A stretch of 64,000 nucleotides of DNA from the NCBI GenBank assembly GCA_026936325.1, contig JAPTHN010000012.1:33800537-33864536 (forward strand), written 5' to 3'. Positions 1 to 12,900 of this stretch are shown in pieces. The notes below the pieces were generated by a model. It saw only the letters and a list, made by a program, of their open reading frames with translations. It made no database searches and had not been told where the DNA came from. The stretch is from Platynereis dumerilii. Lineage: Eukaryota > Annelida > Polychaeta > Phyllodocida > Nereididae. How positions within the stretch are numbered: the first letter of the stretch is position 1; every line of letters starts with the position of its first letter. Position numbers and translations under genes: made by a program.

Positions 1-489
1 TAGGGGATAGCTAGGAATAGCTGGAGAGAGGTTTACTAGTTTATCTTCTAATAGCTAAACTAAATTCTAGATTTTAAATGACGAAATTAGTATTGTAGTA
101 CTTTCATTGGATGAGAATTTATTCTTCCACAAGCTGTTTGGTTGAAGATGTTTGGCATTGACTCAAAGGAAATCACTCATTTCACTCACTCACAGGCAAC
201 AGCACTGGCAAAATACAGGTCTAAACATCCCTTATTAAATATACAAAAGAAAAATAAATGGATTCATCTTTAATATTGAAATTAAAGCTGATGATGAAAG
301 TGAAGAGCCGCAGATAGGCCTAAGTCAAACAGCTGACACATCCTACAAACTGCTATCACCACTTCATTACAATAAAGGTTAATTAAAAATATGACCCGAT
401 GGAATTCCAGAAACACGGAGTACCAAATTATTGGAACACACACAAGGTTTCTCGCCTTCAAATTTGTCTAATTCCAATTCAAATATTAG
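1..489. other. Downstream intron sequence, nothing recognised
   Basis: AT-rich sequence to the left of the last visible ankyrin exon. No exon with matching phase, repeat or RNA was recognised. Confidence 0.4.
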
Positions 490-691
490 ATGGATGATTG
501 GGGCTTTACATCCTGTATTTATGCTCTGGGTAAGCTAATTAGGACAGGAGGAGGGTTCGCAGGAGGCAAAGGATAATTGAAACAGCCATCCAACATGGTA
601 TAGACCCAGGTGACCCGGTAAGAAATGGATTCCAACCCTGGAACCAGTGATCGGCCTCCCATCATGCTGCCACTTGACCGTTTGGCCTCCC
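490..691 (-). mobile_element. tRNA-derived SINE, family 1, copy 1
   Basis: On the minus strand a tRNA-like head (A box region near 675, B box near 640, here mutated to GGTTGGAATCC) leads to a body ending in AAGCCCCAATCATCCATC. It shares the family landmarks GGACGTAAAGCC, TAATTAGCC and ACCTGGG with nine other copies in the window. This copy is diverged. Confidence 0.75.
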
Positions 692-835
692 AGTTACTAT
701 GTTAAAAAATGCACTGTCCAATTCTACAGCGCACAAAAGATGGAAAGACATGCAAAAGATTAAGAAGGTAAAGCAACAACATCGAAAACTATGAAAAGTG
801 TTGGGACTTAGATGCAACAGGGAGGTGTTATTTAC

Positions 836-903
836 CTGAATAATATTGAAAGAGCCTTGTCATGACCAAGTGCAGCCGCCACCATCATAGCAGTTTGGCC
901 AGT
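836..903 (-). CDS. Ankyrin gene exon 10, last one visible
   Basis: Acceptor TTGATGACAG, donor TTCAG|GTAAAT, 68 nt, encoding TGQTAMMVAAALGHDKALS and ILF. A canonical ankyrin repeat start. It exits in phase 2 and no continuing exon was recognised in 1-835, so the next exon lies beyond the window. Confidence 0.85.
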
Positions 904-3900
904 CTGTCATCAAAGAAAATACATTAATATATCTGCAAGTCAAGTCAAATATAATGGAGAGCCAAAGGAATAAAAACTTCGAATCGCACCTTTGGATCCT
1001 GAGCATTCTTAGGGGTCTCGTCGAAGGAAAGTAAACTCTCAAGACTTTTAATGCTGAAGAAAAAATATTTTTGCTACAATAGATTGATATACGAGGGGCG
1101 TTCAGAAAGTTCACGGCTTTCTGAGCGCCCCTCGCACATTCAACGGATTCCATAATGACCTAATCCAAAGCAATATCTTGCATTTCATCTTGTAACCAAT
1201 CAAAGTTTTGTACCTGTCTTTCTGAACAGCATAAACCAAAAGTGTGATGTCATCTTCATCAGTGGTGATGACGTCAGTTGGTCTCAGATCCTTTGCCAAT
1301 AAATTATCCTGGATAACAAAAGACCCAGATAAATGGTGAAATAACACAAAAATTGTGTCAAATAAATATTTTCACACTGTATTTATAAATTAAAATAGAC
1401 GTCAGATTCATTAAAGTGCTCACTTTGAGTATTTTGTTTTTGAGAACTTCCATTCTCATACAGCGTTCCTGGTGGATGATTTGCACACATTCTTCTGCAC
1501 CCGCTACCATGGCAACATCATCAGGGCGGCGGCCATCTTTGCCCTCAATGTTGAAGTCCGTGCCCCTCCTGATGAGCGATCTATGTGAAACATTTCAAAC
1601 ACACTGTATATGTGAACAATCTTTTTTAATCAAGTAATTTGTTTTTTCTTTATTTAAACTGCCTTTGCAGGGAAAGAAAATTGATGTACATTGAATTTGT
1701 ATCTACATCAAAACAGAGACAATGGTTGGTGGCATATGTGTCACACGTAACATAAAATGATATAACAATAAAATAACAGATAAGCAGTGAAATCACAAGC
1801 AACAATCTAATATATTAATACGTCACCCTAAGGATTCTGGGACAGCATGACGTCATCGCCGTTTTCTTTAATTTCTGTATTCTATCTTTTCCTATTCTAT
1901 TTCTTATATAGCCATCTGCATAGATTTCCACTTTATCTTTCCAAAAATACCAAATATGACCTAATACATGGTCTCCCCTTTCCGCTATCTTGCAGATGCA
2001 TTTTCTAGCGAGCGTCTTGGCCGCCATGTTTTCTTTTGTTTTGATCCTATTTCGCGCCATTACGCCTGTACAAATGTATGCATAGGCCTCATTGAAAGCC
2101 TGACTGAACACCTATGGTCCAGCGCCCTTTCAGTTCAGTAGGAATATCTGATAATTACAATACATCATAAGTGATCCTGATTGCTATTGACAATTACCAC
2201 ATCTTTTAATTGACAACACCTGCAGCCTGATTGCTATTAGGCCCAAATAACTTCAAGGGGTCAGATTGCTATTAGGCCCAATTAAATAACTTCAAGGGGT
2301 CAGATTGCTGTTGAACTGTCACTTCATCCTCAAGTGGAAATTAAAACATTATTACAGATCTCGTATAAGGGCCATTCTCAAATTTTGGGACAACGGGTAT
2401 AGGAAAATTGTCCTGTAACGGAGGGGACAATGTGGTAATGGAGGGGAATTTTGATGTAAAAAACCAACTGTAGAAACAGCAACAACAGGAAAAATGATAA
2501 AAGATTGATGTAACTATTATTTTCAGAAGTACTTCATCTCGTATCAGTAGATTTTTTGGTCCAAATGTCGATTTCTTGCTCATGACCTGGTAACGGAGTG
2601 GACGGTAACGGAGGGGAACAATTTTTTGCTTTTCGCTCATTACTGCTTCTTATTTTGGAGATTAGACAAAATAATTGCAGAATATTAAAACCTGCCACCC
2701 TCAGCAACATATACATGAAATAGCTCTGTAAAATTATCATTGTTAAGCTTGGAAATGAAGGAAACGGAGGGGACATTTTAGTGGGACCAAAAACATTTTT
2801 TATGAACATTGTGTAAAAATTTATTGAATACATGTTTTATGAAGTCTGCAAGGCAGTGGTACTATGGCGCACATGCGTCTGATGATATTCAGTGAAAATA
2901 GCTCATAAAAAACAATAACGAACAGAGCTATGGCAAGTAACGGAGGGGACAAAAAAATTAACATAAATTAGTGACACGACTATTGTATCAATTTAATCAA
3001 TGAAATTATTCAAAAAAAAAATTGAATATGAACTAAATATAAATTCAAGTCTATATATCCATGAATCGTGCAAAGAAACTTTGAAAATAATGGTATATTA
3101 GGAGGAAAATGAACACTTGATTTTGTCATGTCAGGTCCAGTGACAGGGAAAAACCATTGATTTTGCACGGATTTCTGGACATAATGCACACAAAAAAGTC
3201 TAATTAATGACTTTTTGCTCAAAATGCAGTGGTTCTAAGTAGAAATATGAATAACAGATGCAGAGTGACGCTTCAGATATTTATTGCATTCATATTAATG
3301 TCAGGGAGCTAGAGTGACACAAATTGTCCCGAAATTTGAGAATGACCCATAAGTGTGCCATGTTCCATGTGAATATATGCACGGATGATGTCAGTATTGC
3401 AATACTGACATCACTATTGGCACTCCAAGCTTGAGTGTTGATTCCAACTGCTACCAACAAGTCAGGCTTATGGGCTGTCTAAGTGTGAATAACAATTGAT
3501 TAATCTGCATTCATTGGTATGGTTGTTTGATTCAGTTGGAGCAGGTGAAACTGATATGTTTGAGCCACTTGCTTGATCCATCATGGACATTCATGGTGTC
3601 CTGTTGTGGAATTTCTCCTTGAGGGCAGCACCTTGTGGCTTTTCAGCCTTTTAGATAATATCTGCGCCAAAGAAACTGTTCAGAATTGATGACTGGAATG
3701 GGGATGATGGGGAAATTTTTTGGAAGTGAACATGGTGGAGTTGCATGGGCATACCAGAGGACTAGGAGGACAAGGAGGCTAAGATTTCGATCATTAAATA
3801 AACATAATTGGAAATAAGTGATAAGGACGCCCCCAAGCAAAACTCCCCGCCCCCTTAGGTCTTAAATTCTGAATGGTTCCTGAGTATATTATTTTTGCCA

Positions 3901-6900
3901 AGACAGAGCAGCACATGATAACCGCTCAGACCAACAAATGAACGAATTTGTTTTGTTGCAAAAGCGCTAAAACTGATAGCAGTTATACACAAAATCCATG
4001 CATTATATATAGCTGGATATTGTAACTTTTGGATTTATTCAAAACATCAAACTGAATAATCAATGTTGAGCAACAATCTAACAGCTCATTGTGGATTTGT
4101 AATGGTGTGATCAGTATGGGTTCCAAGTGACACAGCTGAAACTGCAAATATACCAACTGTGAAATCATTATGCTGATACTGACATCACAAGAGCACTGAG
4201 GCAGTTGAAAAGAACATGGCACACTAATACGAGATCTGTAATAACAAGTAATGCAGCACTCAAAAGAACATTAACCATGATCTTTATTTAACAAACCACC
4301 TATTTGGCAGCTTCAAGACTTTCTTTTACCTTTTAAACGACAAGCTACATGAATAGATAATTTCAAAGATCAGCAATAAAATAAATAGAACTATACATAT
4401 CCACGTACATTGCATAGTACATAGCTAGGTTAATAGATACATAGATAGGTCAATAGATAGGTCAATAGACAGATGGATGGACAGATAGATAGATAGACGG
4501 ATAGACTGCAACACAGTTGTATTCTATTTCCACAAACCCTACAAGTAATGCTACACTCAAAAGAACATTGACTGATCATCTTTTTTTAACACACCACCAA
4601 TTTACAATGACGAGTAGGACATGCCCAACAACCAATCAGGGCTTTTGTATCAGTTTCATTTACTACATTACAGTAGATGAACTTCGAGTGTTTACATGCA
4701 ATACACTTCTGGGCTGTTACTGACATCACAGCCCTATCCCTGCCATGTTAAGTGACCATAACTTTGATACCTCATAAACGTGTGACTGACTCATAGCCCA
4801 TACATACCATGTTGTGTGATAGGTGTCATAGCATTCAGCAGTGACCTCACTCCTGTCTCTCTGAGTAATAGGCCTGCAATCAACATAGCTTGACCACTGT
4901 CAATGCTACTGATCCCCAGCTGATCTTGGCGTCTGCTGCTCCTGGCCATCCTGACCACAAGTGCTTCATTTTAGCGAAGTTGTAACAAAAAGATTAATAT
5001 TCCTCTGGTGTGACAAACAGAATTCACAGTTTGAGATATTCAAAGCAATTGTATCTATGTTTGAATGTTTAATTGTTGTCTGTTTGTTGTTCCAAATATT
5101 TCTTTGAGGAAAAAACACAAACAATTATCTAAATTATAGATATTTCAGGCCAGAAAAAGCTGTGAAGGATTAGAATACTTCAGAATTTTATTGAACTTGT
5201 TGGCAGGGCAAGTGTAAACAAGCTATGCAATGCAGGGATGCCCCTGGCTTTCTTGAGTAGCTCCCTTGTTCATCAAACAGGTTGCTACATTTTATATACA
5301 CAAAAACCCTGCTTAGACACAAGCATGCATATAATTCCGTCGCACTTCTGCCATGATTTATAACTCACTATCGCAATTCAGATAGATAAGCTTTCATGTT
5401 GACTGACTGTGTCAACACCACATCTTTCATGAAGAGAACAATTATTATTGTTCAATGGGTCAGATTTATGACTGAGTGACTGCACTTCATATGACAACTG
5501 TTCTACTGCCCATTCACTTAGCAGTGCTCTGATACACGTCACTGAGCCAGATGTTGGTCACTGCTGCATCTATACATGTCATTAGAAGTCCTATGAGTCA
5601 GTGAAAGAGCCACCAGTTTCAATGGAGAAGATTGAAGCAACAGCTTTAGTGACCTCATTGATACTCTGAAACCAGTCACTTGTAAGCACTCGAAGTTCGT
5701 CTACTGTAATATGATCTCTCACGCATTTCAGGACACACCGCTTTCATTCTCGACACCAAAATAATTATACCTCTTTGAATTTCGTCCTCTATCACGGGTA
5801 ATTGCTAGTCTGTAAATTAATTACAATGGCGACAGCAAAAACCATCCCGAGTATGAAAAATGTCAAAATTTTGCGAGGCGACGAGCAGAGCTCAATCGGT
5901 AGTCCAATTACTGGCATGGATGTAGAGGGCAACTTATACTCCATTTTCAAAAACAACTTCATCGAGACAACCTTTGTTAAAGGAAATTTTTATAAACTCC
6001 GGAATTGTACCATCAAAAATGGCCCAGGATTTGCGACCCTGATCATGAATCGCCAGACCACCGTAAGCAATTCATTATAGTACTTTTTTTGCTTTCACAG
6101 TTTCAGAAGTGTACATGTAGTTCAATCGGGTCGACCTCGCCGATAGGTAGTACATGGGCAAGGACGATAATCCTTGTGTAAAATTATGATATAATATAAG
6201 GTCATGATGAGCTGTTACATATGATTTCTAGGGCAACGCTACAGCCCATCAATGAATTTTCTGGTGTGTGTATGTAGTTTCAGTTACACTGCTCATATTA
6301 TTAAAAGGAGCAAGGCGGCAATCATAGTCAGTTCCAGTTATGGCTGTTTCAACTAAATATGGATGCACTGTCAAAAATATGAACATGTAAGGATGAATGT
6401 GACAGAAATTTAATGACGACACAGGGTCAACAAAGCAGATGTTAAAACATACCAAGCATTTGTTTTAAAAGTAGGATTACTATTAACGTTATGTTTATGG
6501 ATAGGGTATGAGTTTAGGTGGACCCTTTGCCTTTTCTTTTAAGTATCTGCAGCCGATCTCTCCACATGTCAATTTTCTCTAAAATTTGATGCACTATTTC
6601 TTACTGAAATAGCCATAACTGGCAACAATAACGAAAAAAATCCCCTGCTTCCTTAATTTTTGTGAGCAGTGTATTAAGGCAAATTTTATAAGACATGTAT
6701 AAAATAATCAAATTTTGTTAATGGATTAAAAGCAACATAAAAGTTTTACCCCAGGATATCATAGTAATTGTAGTTTGCCGCCAGATGACATGCAGTGTAC
6801 CCAGTGTTTGGTTCCTTGAAGTTCGGATCAGCTCCAAGAACACAGATGAGGAGCTAGAGAATATAAAATACTTGATAATGAAATGCCTTTGATGTTTTGT

Positions 6901-9900
6901 CTTAATTAAGAATTTCAGCAGAAACCCAGACCTATTATCAATGTTCAGATAGTTATACTGATATTATACAAGGGAAAAAATCCACTCATTCAGTGACAGT
7001 CGCAAAAGCTTTGACATGTTTTCGAAAAGTTGTCATTAAAGGTACATCCATGCATGTCCAACAAGTTGCCAGTTTCTCTCCAGCCTTTGTGAATCAATCA
7101 TAATGTATTCGTTTCGAGTTAATTTTCAAAAAAGATTTCTAAACTATCATGAGCCTTTTCAAAATTATAATCATTTGGCCGAATTCTGAAGGTTTTGCTA
7201 ACTATTAAATTAATCGGTTTGTGGGATTCTCAAACTATTTGAGAATTATTACAAAGGTTATCTTCTGATTCTTACATTAAAAGTTTATATCTAGCATACC
7301 TGAGCGATGACATCACAAGCACTAAGTACAGCCAACATTAGAGGCGTATATCCTTGCCGAGAGAGGGCGTTGACATTCGCTCCGAACCGTTGTACCAACA
7401 GCATAAGTGCTGCTCCTTGTTTTACACCTGAAATCAAATGAAGCCGAATGGATAATGGAAGATTGGAACTTTACGTCCTGTATTCATGCACTTTGGAGGC
7501 TAATTAGGACAGGAGAAGGACATAGCAATGAGGTGAAGGATGATTGAAACAGCCATCCAACATAGGCCTAGGTGACCCGGAAGAGCTGGATTCGAACCCT
7601 GGACCCAGCGATAGGCAGCCCAGCACGCTACCGCTATAGACCAACCAGGCCCCCTGCAGCTGAATGAGAAGTGTAGCAAATAAATAAGGATCGCAGTACA
7701 TCAAAACAGAAACAACACTGGTACCAAGTACATGTTCCAAGAAAGTTTTTGCTTTTTTCATTCTATTTTTGTATATACAGTGTAGCCTTGAACAATTTGG
7801 TTTCAGAACCAGAGAGTAATACAAATGGATATGTCAGAAGCATTTTTCCGGGTGTTCGAGGCTTGACAACCTGGGCATTTCAAAGATCTTCTAAACCTTT
7901 GTGAAGAGAAGAACCCACGACTACCACAACACCTGTCCCGCATGCATCGATTGATGGTTTCAGCAGAGGCGTAGCCAGTGGGGGGGGGGCGCAAGTTGCC
8001 CCACCCCTCAAAGGATTTTGGGGAAATTTTTGCAGATATATTGCCCAAAATAGGAAGAAAAATGGGGAAATGGGAAATGATGAGCAAAATGGGGAAATGA
8101 TAAGCAAAATGGAGAAATGACCAGAAATTGAGGGAAATGGTAAAAATTAATGGGGAAATTAATAAAAAAGAAATTGATTTATACAATGAGTTTTATCAGA
8201 TTTCCCCATTTTTTCTTCATAATTTCCCCATTTTTTCTTCGCAATTTACCCTTTTTTAAATCATAATTTTCCCTTTTTCACTCGCCCGGAATGATATGCA
8301 TCTGCAAAAAATTTTCAAAAATGCAGGGCTCCCAGCGTTTCTTTGGCACTAAGAAAAAGTTCTTCATAAAACAAAAACGTCCGTAATAATAATTAGAAAA
8401 ACTTTTTCGCTCCTATTTTTGTTGCAACCAATGTATCTTTTATAACATCATTAAAGTGCTATATGCATAGTCACTCAAGTCTTAAGATGTCAGAGAAAAA
8501 GGTTTGGTTGCAGGTGAGGGAAAAAACTGTTGTGTTCCGAACTGTGGTAACTACTGAAGGAAAACAGAATTGGTGAGCTACATTGGCGTAATGTAAAACC
8601 TGGAGAAAGATAAAGGATACCACAGAAAGTTTATAAGTATCATAGCCATCGAGACAAAAATTTCAAGCAAAGAACACATATGTTCAGCTCACCTCAAAAG
8701 GAATGGATGGATGGATGATTGGAGCTTTACGTCCTGCATTTATGCACTTGGTAGGCTAATTAGGACAGGAAGAGGACACGGCAATGAGGCGAAGAATGAT
8801 TGAAAAAGGCTCTCCAACATTGGCCCAGGTGACCTGGCAAGAGCAGGATTCGAACCCTGGACCCAGTGATTGGCAGCCTAGCATGCTACCACTAGACCAA
8901 CTCTTCCGCTTTAGGTGAGAGAGATGATTGCTTTGTTGTATTAAATAAAAAACATTTTGCATGTTGAACCTTGCCATGGCACTGAGAACCAAGCATGAGC
9001 ATGCCATTGATGAAGTCATAGTGAATTGACGACACAGGTGTATAGTATTTAAATAATCGAATTCATATTTCATGTCTACGAGTTTGCTTGTGAAGACTGC
9101 AATATGGAACACCTAGGAATTGAACTAATCTTCCCCCAGAAATAACGAGTTTGTTTGTGAAGAACGAAACATGGAGCACTTAGGAAGTGACCTTGTTATT
9201 CTCCAGAAAATACAAGTTTGTTTGTGAAGACCGAAACATGGAACATTTGGGAATTGACCCAGTCATTCACCAGAACATATGTTACAACGAGTTTGCTTGT
9301 GAAGACCGTAATATGGAGCACCTAAGAAGTGACCTCGTTATTTTCCAGAAAATACGAGTTGGCTTGCAAAGACTGTAACATTGAACACTTGGGAATTGAT
9401 CTTATCGATAAACAAAACACAACAAGCAGCTTGTGAAGACCGAAACATGGAACATTTGGGAAGTGACCCGGTTGTTTATCCAAAAAAAAAAAGAGTTTCC
9501 TTGTGAAGACTGCAACATGGAGTTTACTGGAGCATCTGGGAATTGACCTTGAGTTATTTTGTGAAGACTGTACAATGGAGTACATTGAATGATCCTGTCA
9601 ATCACCGGAAAATAAAATGAGTTAGCTTGTGAAGACAGTTATATGGATTAACCTGAATGATGAGCAGCTTCAAATCCTTGAGCATGCTGCAGCCAATTGG
9701 TTTTTGGAAGTAGATGTGTTATGGGCTGCTTCCCAGTATATTTGACCAGGTGACAATGCTAAGATGTAACCCCTTTTTGCCAGGGCCACTATATCTATAA
9801 TCGTTAAATATAACTGGTTTTTGCAGCAACAGAAAATGAACACATAAAAAACCCTTCTGCCATCGGTTTTTTAGGGGAGGTGATTTCTTCTGCCCCCCCA

Positions 9901-12900
9901 AACTATGATTTATTTAGTTAATTACTAAAGATAACAAATTATTCTCTCATTCATTCACAGCTGGGGGGATCTATCACTTTTTGCTTGAAATCAAGTCACA
10001 AAATTAATAATTAGTTATTTATGAAGATGCGACATATCATTGATTAAGTAACTTGTGCAATGTGCATTGACAACAGAATGTATTCTGTTACATGGATCAT
10101 TTGGAATTGAACCTGGTGTCAACCAGAAAATACTAATTTATCTTAATTTTTAGGCATGAGAGAAGATTGATTTGTTGTAATAAAACAAGAAACACTTTGC
10201 AACGTTAACCTAGCCCTGGGACCCATGGGTAAACATGCCATTAATGAAGTCATTATTCATTGACGTCACAAGTGAATTGTATTTTATTCATCGAGTTCAT
10301 ATAAAAAAAAATCTTTTTTGCGAATTTGCTTGCGAAGACTGTAATATGGAACACCTAGGAATTGAACTAATCTTCCCCCAGAAATAACGAGTTTGTTTGC
10401 GAAGATCGAAACATGGACCATTTAGGAATTGACCCAGTCATTCACCAGAACATATGTTACAACGAGTTTGCTTGTGAAGACCGTAATATGGAGCACCTAC
10501 TAAGTGAAATACGAGTTTGCTTGTGAAGACCGAAACATGGAACATTTGGGAATTGACCCAGTCATTCACTCTAAATGCAAAAGGTTCTTGATGGTATAAA
10601 TAAAGAACTTACTACAAACGAAAAAGGATTTGAGGAAACTTGCCATCAAGCCACATGTACTCACTCCATCCTTAATGTGGCATGTCCCTATTTATTAAGG
10701 ATGTCAGGAAACTGTCACCATCAAGCCACATGTACTCACTCAAGCCATGATGTGGCATGTCCCTATTTATTAAGGATGTGAGGAAACTGTCACCATCAAG
10801 CCACATGTACTCACTCGAGCCATGATGTGGCATGTCCCTATTTATTAAGGATGTCAGGAAACTGTCACCATCAAGCCTCTTAAGCTAACAGATCGAATAC
10901 AAAACACAGCAGCAAATAACTGTTACTCCAACACCTCTAACTCAAAGATACAAAAGAGCAACAATATCACTCCAACACGTCAAACCCACCCAAGTGCTTG
11001 AATAAGTAAAAGAAGAGGAAAACTAGGAAAGAGCCATTCAATCATCGCCAACAGCGCAAAAGCGAGGCAAGGATAGACAGAATTGAAAATTGGAAAAACT
11101 CAAACCTCAACAACTATTTAACAAAACATCTCAAATAATACCCAAACACACCAGGTTCAAAAAAAAGCAAAAAGGAAGCAACAGCACAGACCCAATATTG
11201 GAATCTTAATAGGTAAATTTCTGAAGCAAAAAGGAAAACTGGTCCAACTCAGGTTGAGGCAGGAACAGCAAAGAAAAGCACAAAACTGTTGCAGACGTGT
11301 TTGCAACAATTTTGTCTTGGAGTGTACAAGACAGCTGTCGGAGACGGTCTGTCCGTGCTTGTCTGCAACAAATCGGGTCTGTTTTGATGTGCCAGACTGT
11401 GGGCCACTGCTCAACCAATAGGAACCAAGGAAAATGACATGTGACTTAAACAATAAGGTGACGTCATCAGAGCTACGTCACCAATTTTGCAGACGACAAA
11501 ACAGCTGCAAAATGGCCTGGTCGGAAGCTGCCGAGGAAAAATTAATAGAGATGTGGCAGGACTATCCCTGTCTCTATGACGTCGGATGCGAATCCTTCCA
11601 CAACAAAGATATGCAGGCAGTGGCCTACCAGGCCCTGCAAGACGCCTTGAGTATACCAGGTAGGTAAAGTCTGAAGTCAATATAGCTCAGCCTATAGGCC
11701 TTGCACACAAACGGAATTAAACAGCCACCAATGGATTAAGGTTTTAAGAGTCCTGGTCCAGAATTGTAGTCTGTGGCTTATGTAGCCAGAGGGGGTTCCC
11801 CTTCCCCCTGCAGACACTCTTCTGGATCCGGGAGATCACATCTACAGCATGGTACTTTTTTAATTTCTAAGCTTGAAAGCTATTACGTCGGCACACCTAA
11901 ATGACTCAAATGCGCCTGCCCCTAAAATGGCCGACTCTCAAATGGGCATGCCCTCAATAAAATGGGGTGCCCTTAAAGGGGACCCCCAACATTCAAGGGC
12001 CCCTGATCATGTTGGTACAAAATACTCAAATGATGTGAATAACATGTTCATTTTCAAGTTTGCAATGATTCATGAAATATAATGGAAATCCAGGACAGGT
12101 AATTATGTGCCCTGGGAACACTGGTCGTTGCTAAGCAACATACGCTGTCCGAGACAAATGCCTTGTGGTGTGTGGAGGATCGTATGAGACAAAAGAAATC
12201 TGATGATTGTAACTTTACGTCCTGTATTTATGCACTTGGTAGTATAGGCTAATAAGGACAGATGGAGGACATGGCAATGAGAGGAAGAATGATGGAAAAA
12301 GCCGTACAACATTGGCCCAGGTGATCCGGCTAAGCAAGATTCGAACCCTGGACCCAGCGATTGGCAGCCTAGCATACTACCATTACACCAACCCTCCCAA
12401 CCCCCCTTGAACACTGGTGGAAGGTTGAGAGAAATTATGTCAACAAATGTTCTGTTGTTGCATCAACAACAAACTTGTATTTTAATAATCCAATTCATAT
12501 ATGTATCTTTATTGAGACCAGGAAAGCAGAGCTTACTGTAGCTGGCCTATAGAAAAGAAAACAAAAATTTACAAATATTAACAGAAAATCATTTCACATG
12601 TGCACAGTTAAGAAAAGTTGCTACATTCATCATGTTTGGCTTGTGAAGACTGTAATATGGAACACTTGAGATATGAACCTGTCGTCCTCCAGAAAATTAC
12701 AAATCTTAATTTTTAAGCATGAGAGATGATTGCTTTGTGGTAATTAAATACAGTACAGCCCAAATAAAGTACGATTACCGTAGTAGGAGGAAAGAATCAG
12801 CCACTACTTAACCCTGTCACACCTTTTGACTACCCCCTGAATCACTTCCCACTTTTACCTACTTGAAACTACCTTTTAAAATAACATTAAAATCACATTT

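Noticed and set aside
7803-8186. Minus-strand 127-codon open frame
   Set aside because: It lies across the GGGGAAAT inverted-repeat element; the hydrophobic composition comes from the repeat.
10575-10781. Coding 25-residue repeats from the 75 bp array
   Set aside because: The frame exists because the period is divisible by three; no domain, start context or exon borders.
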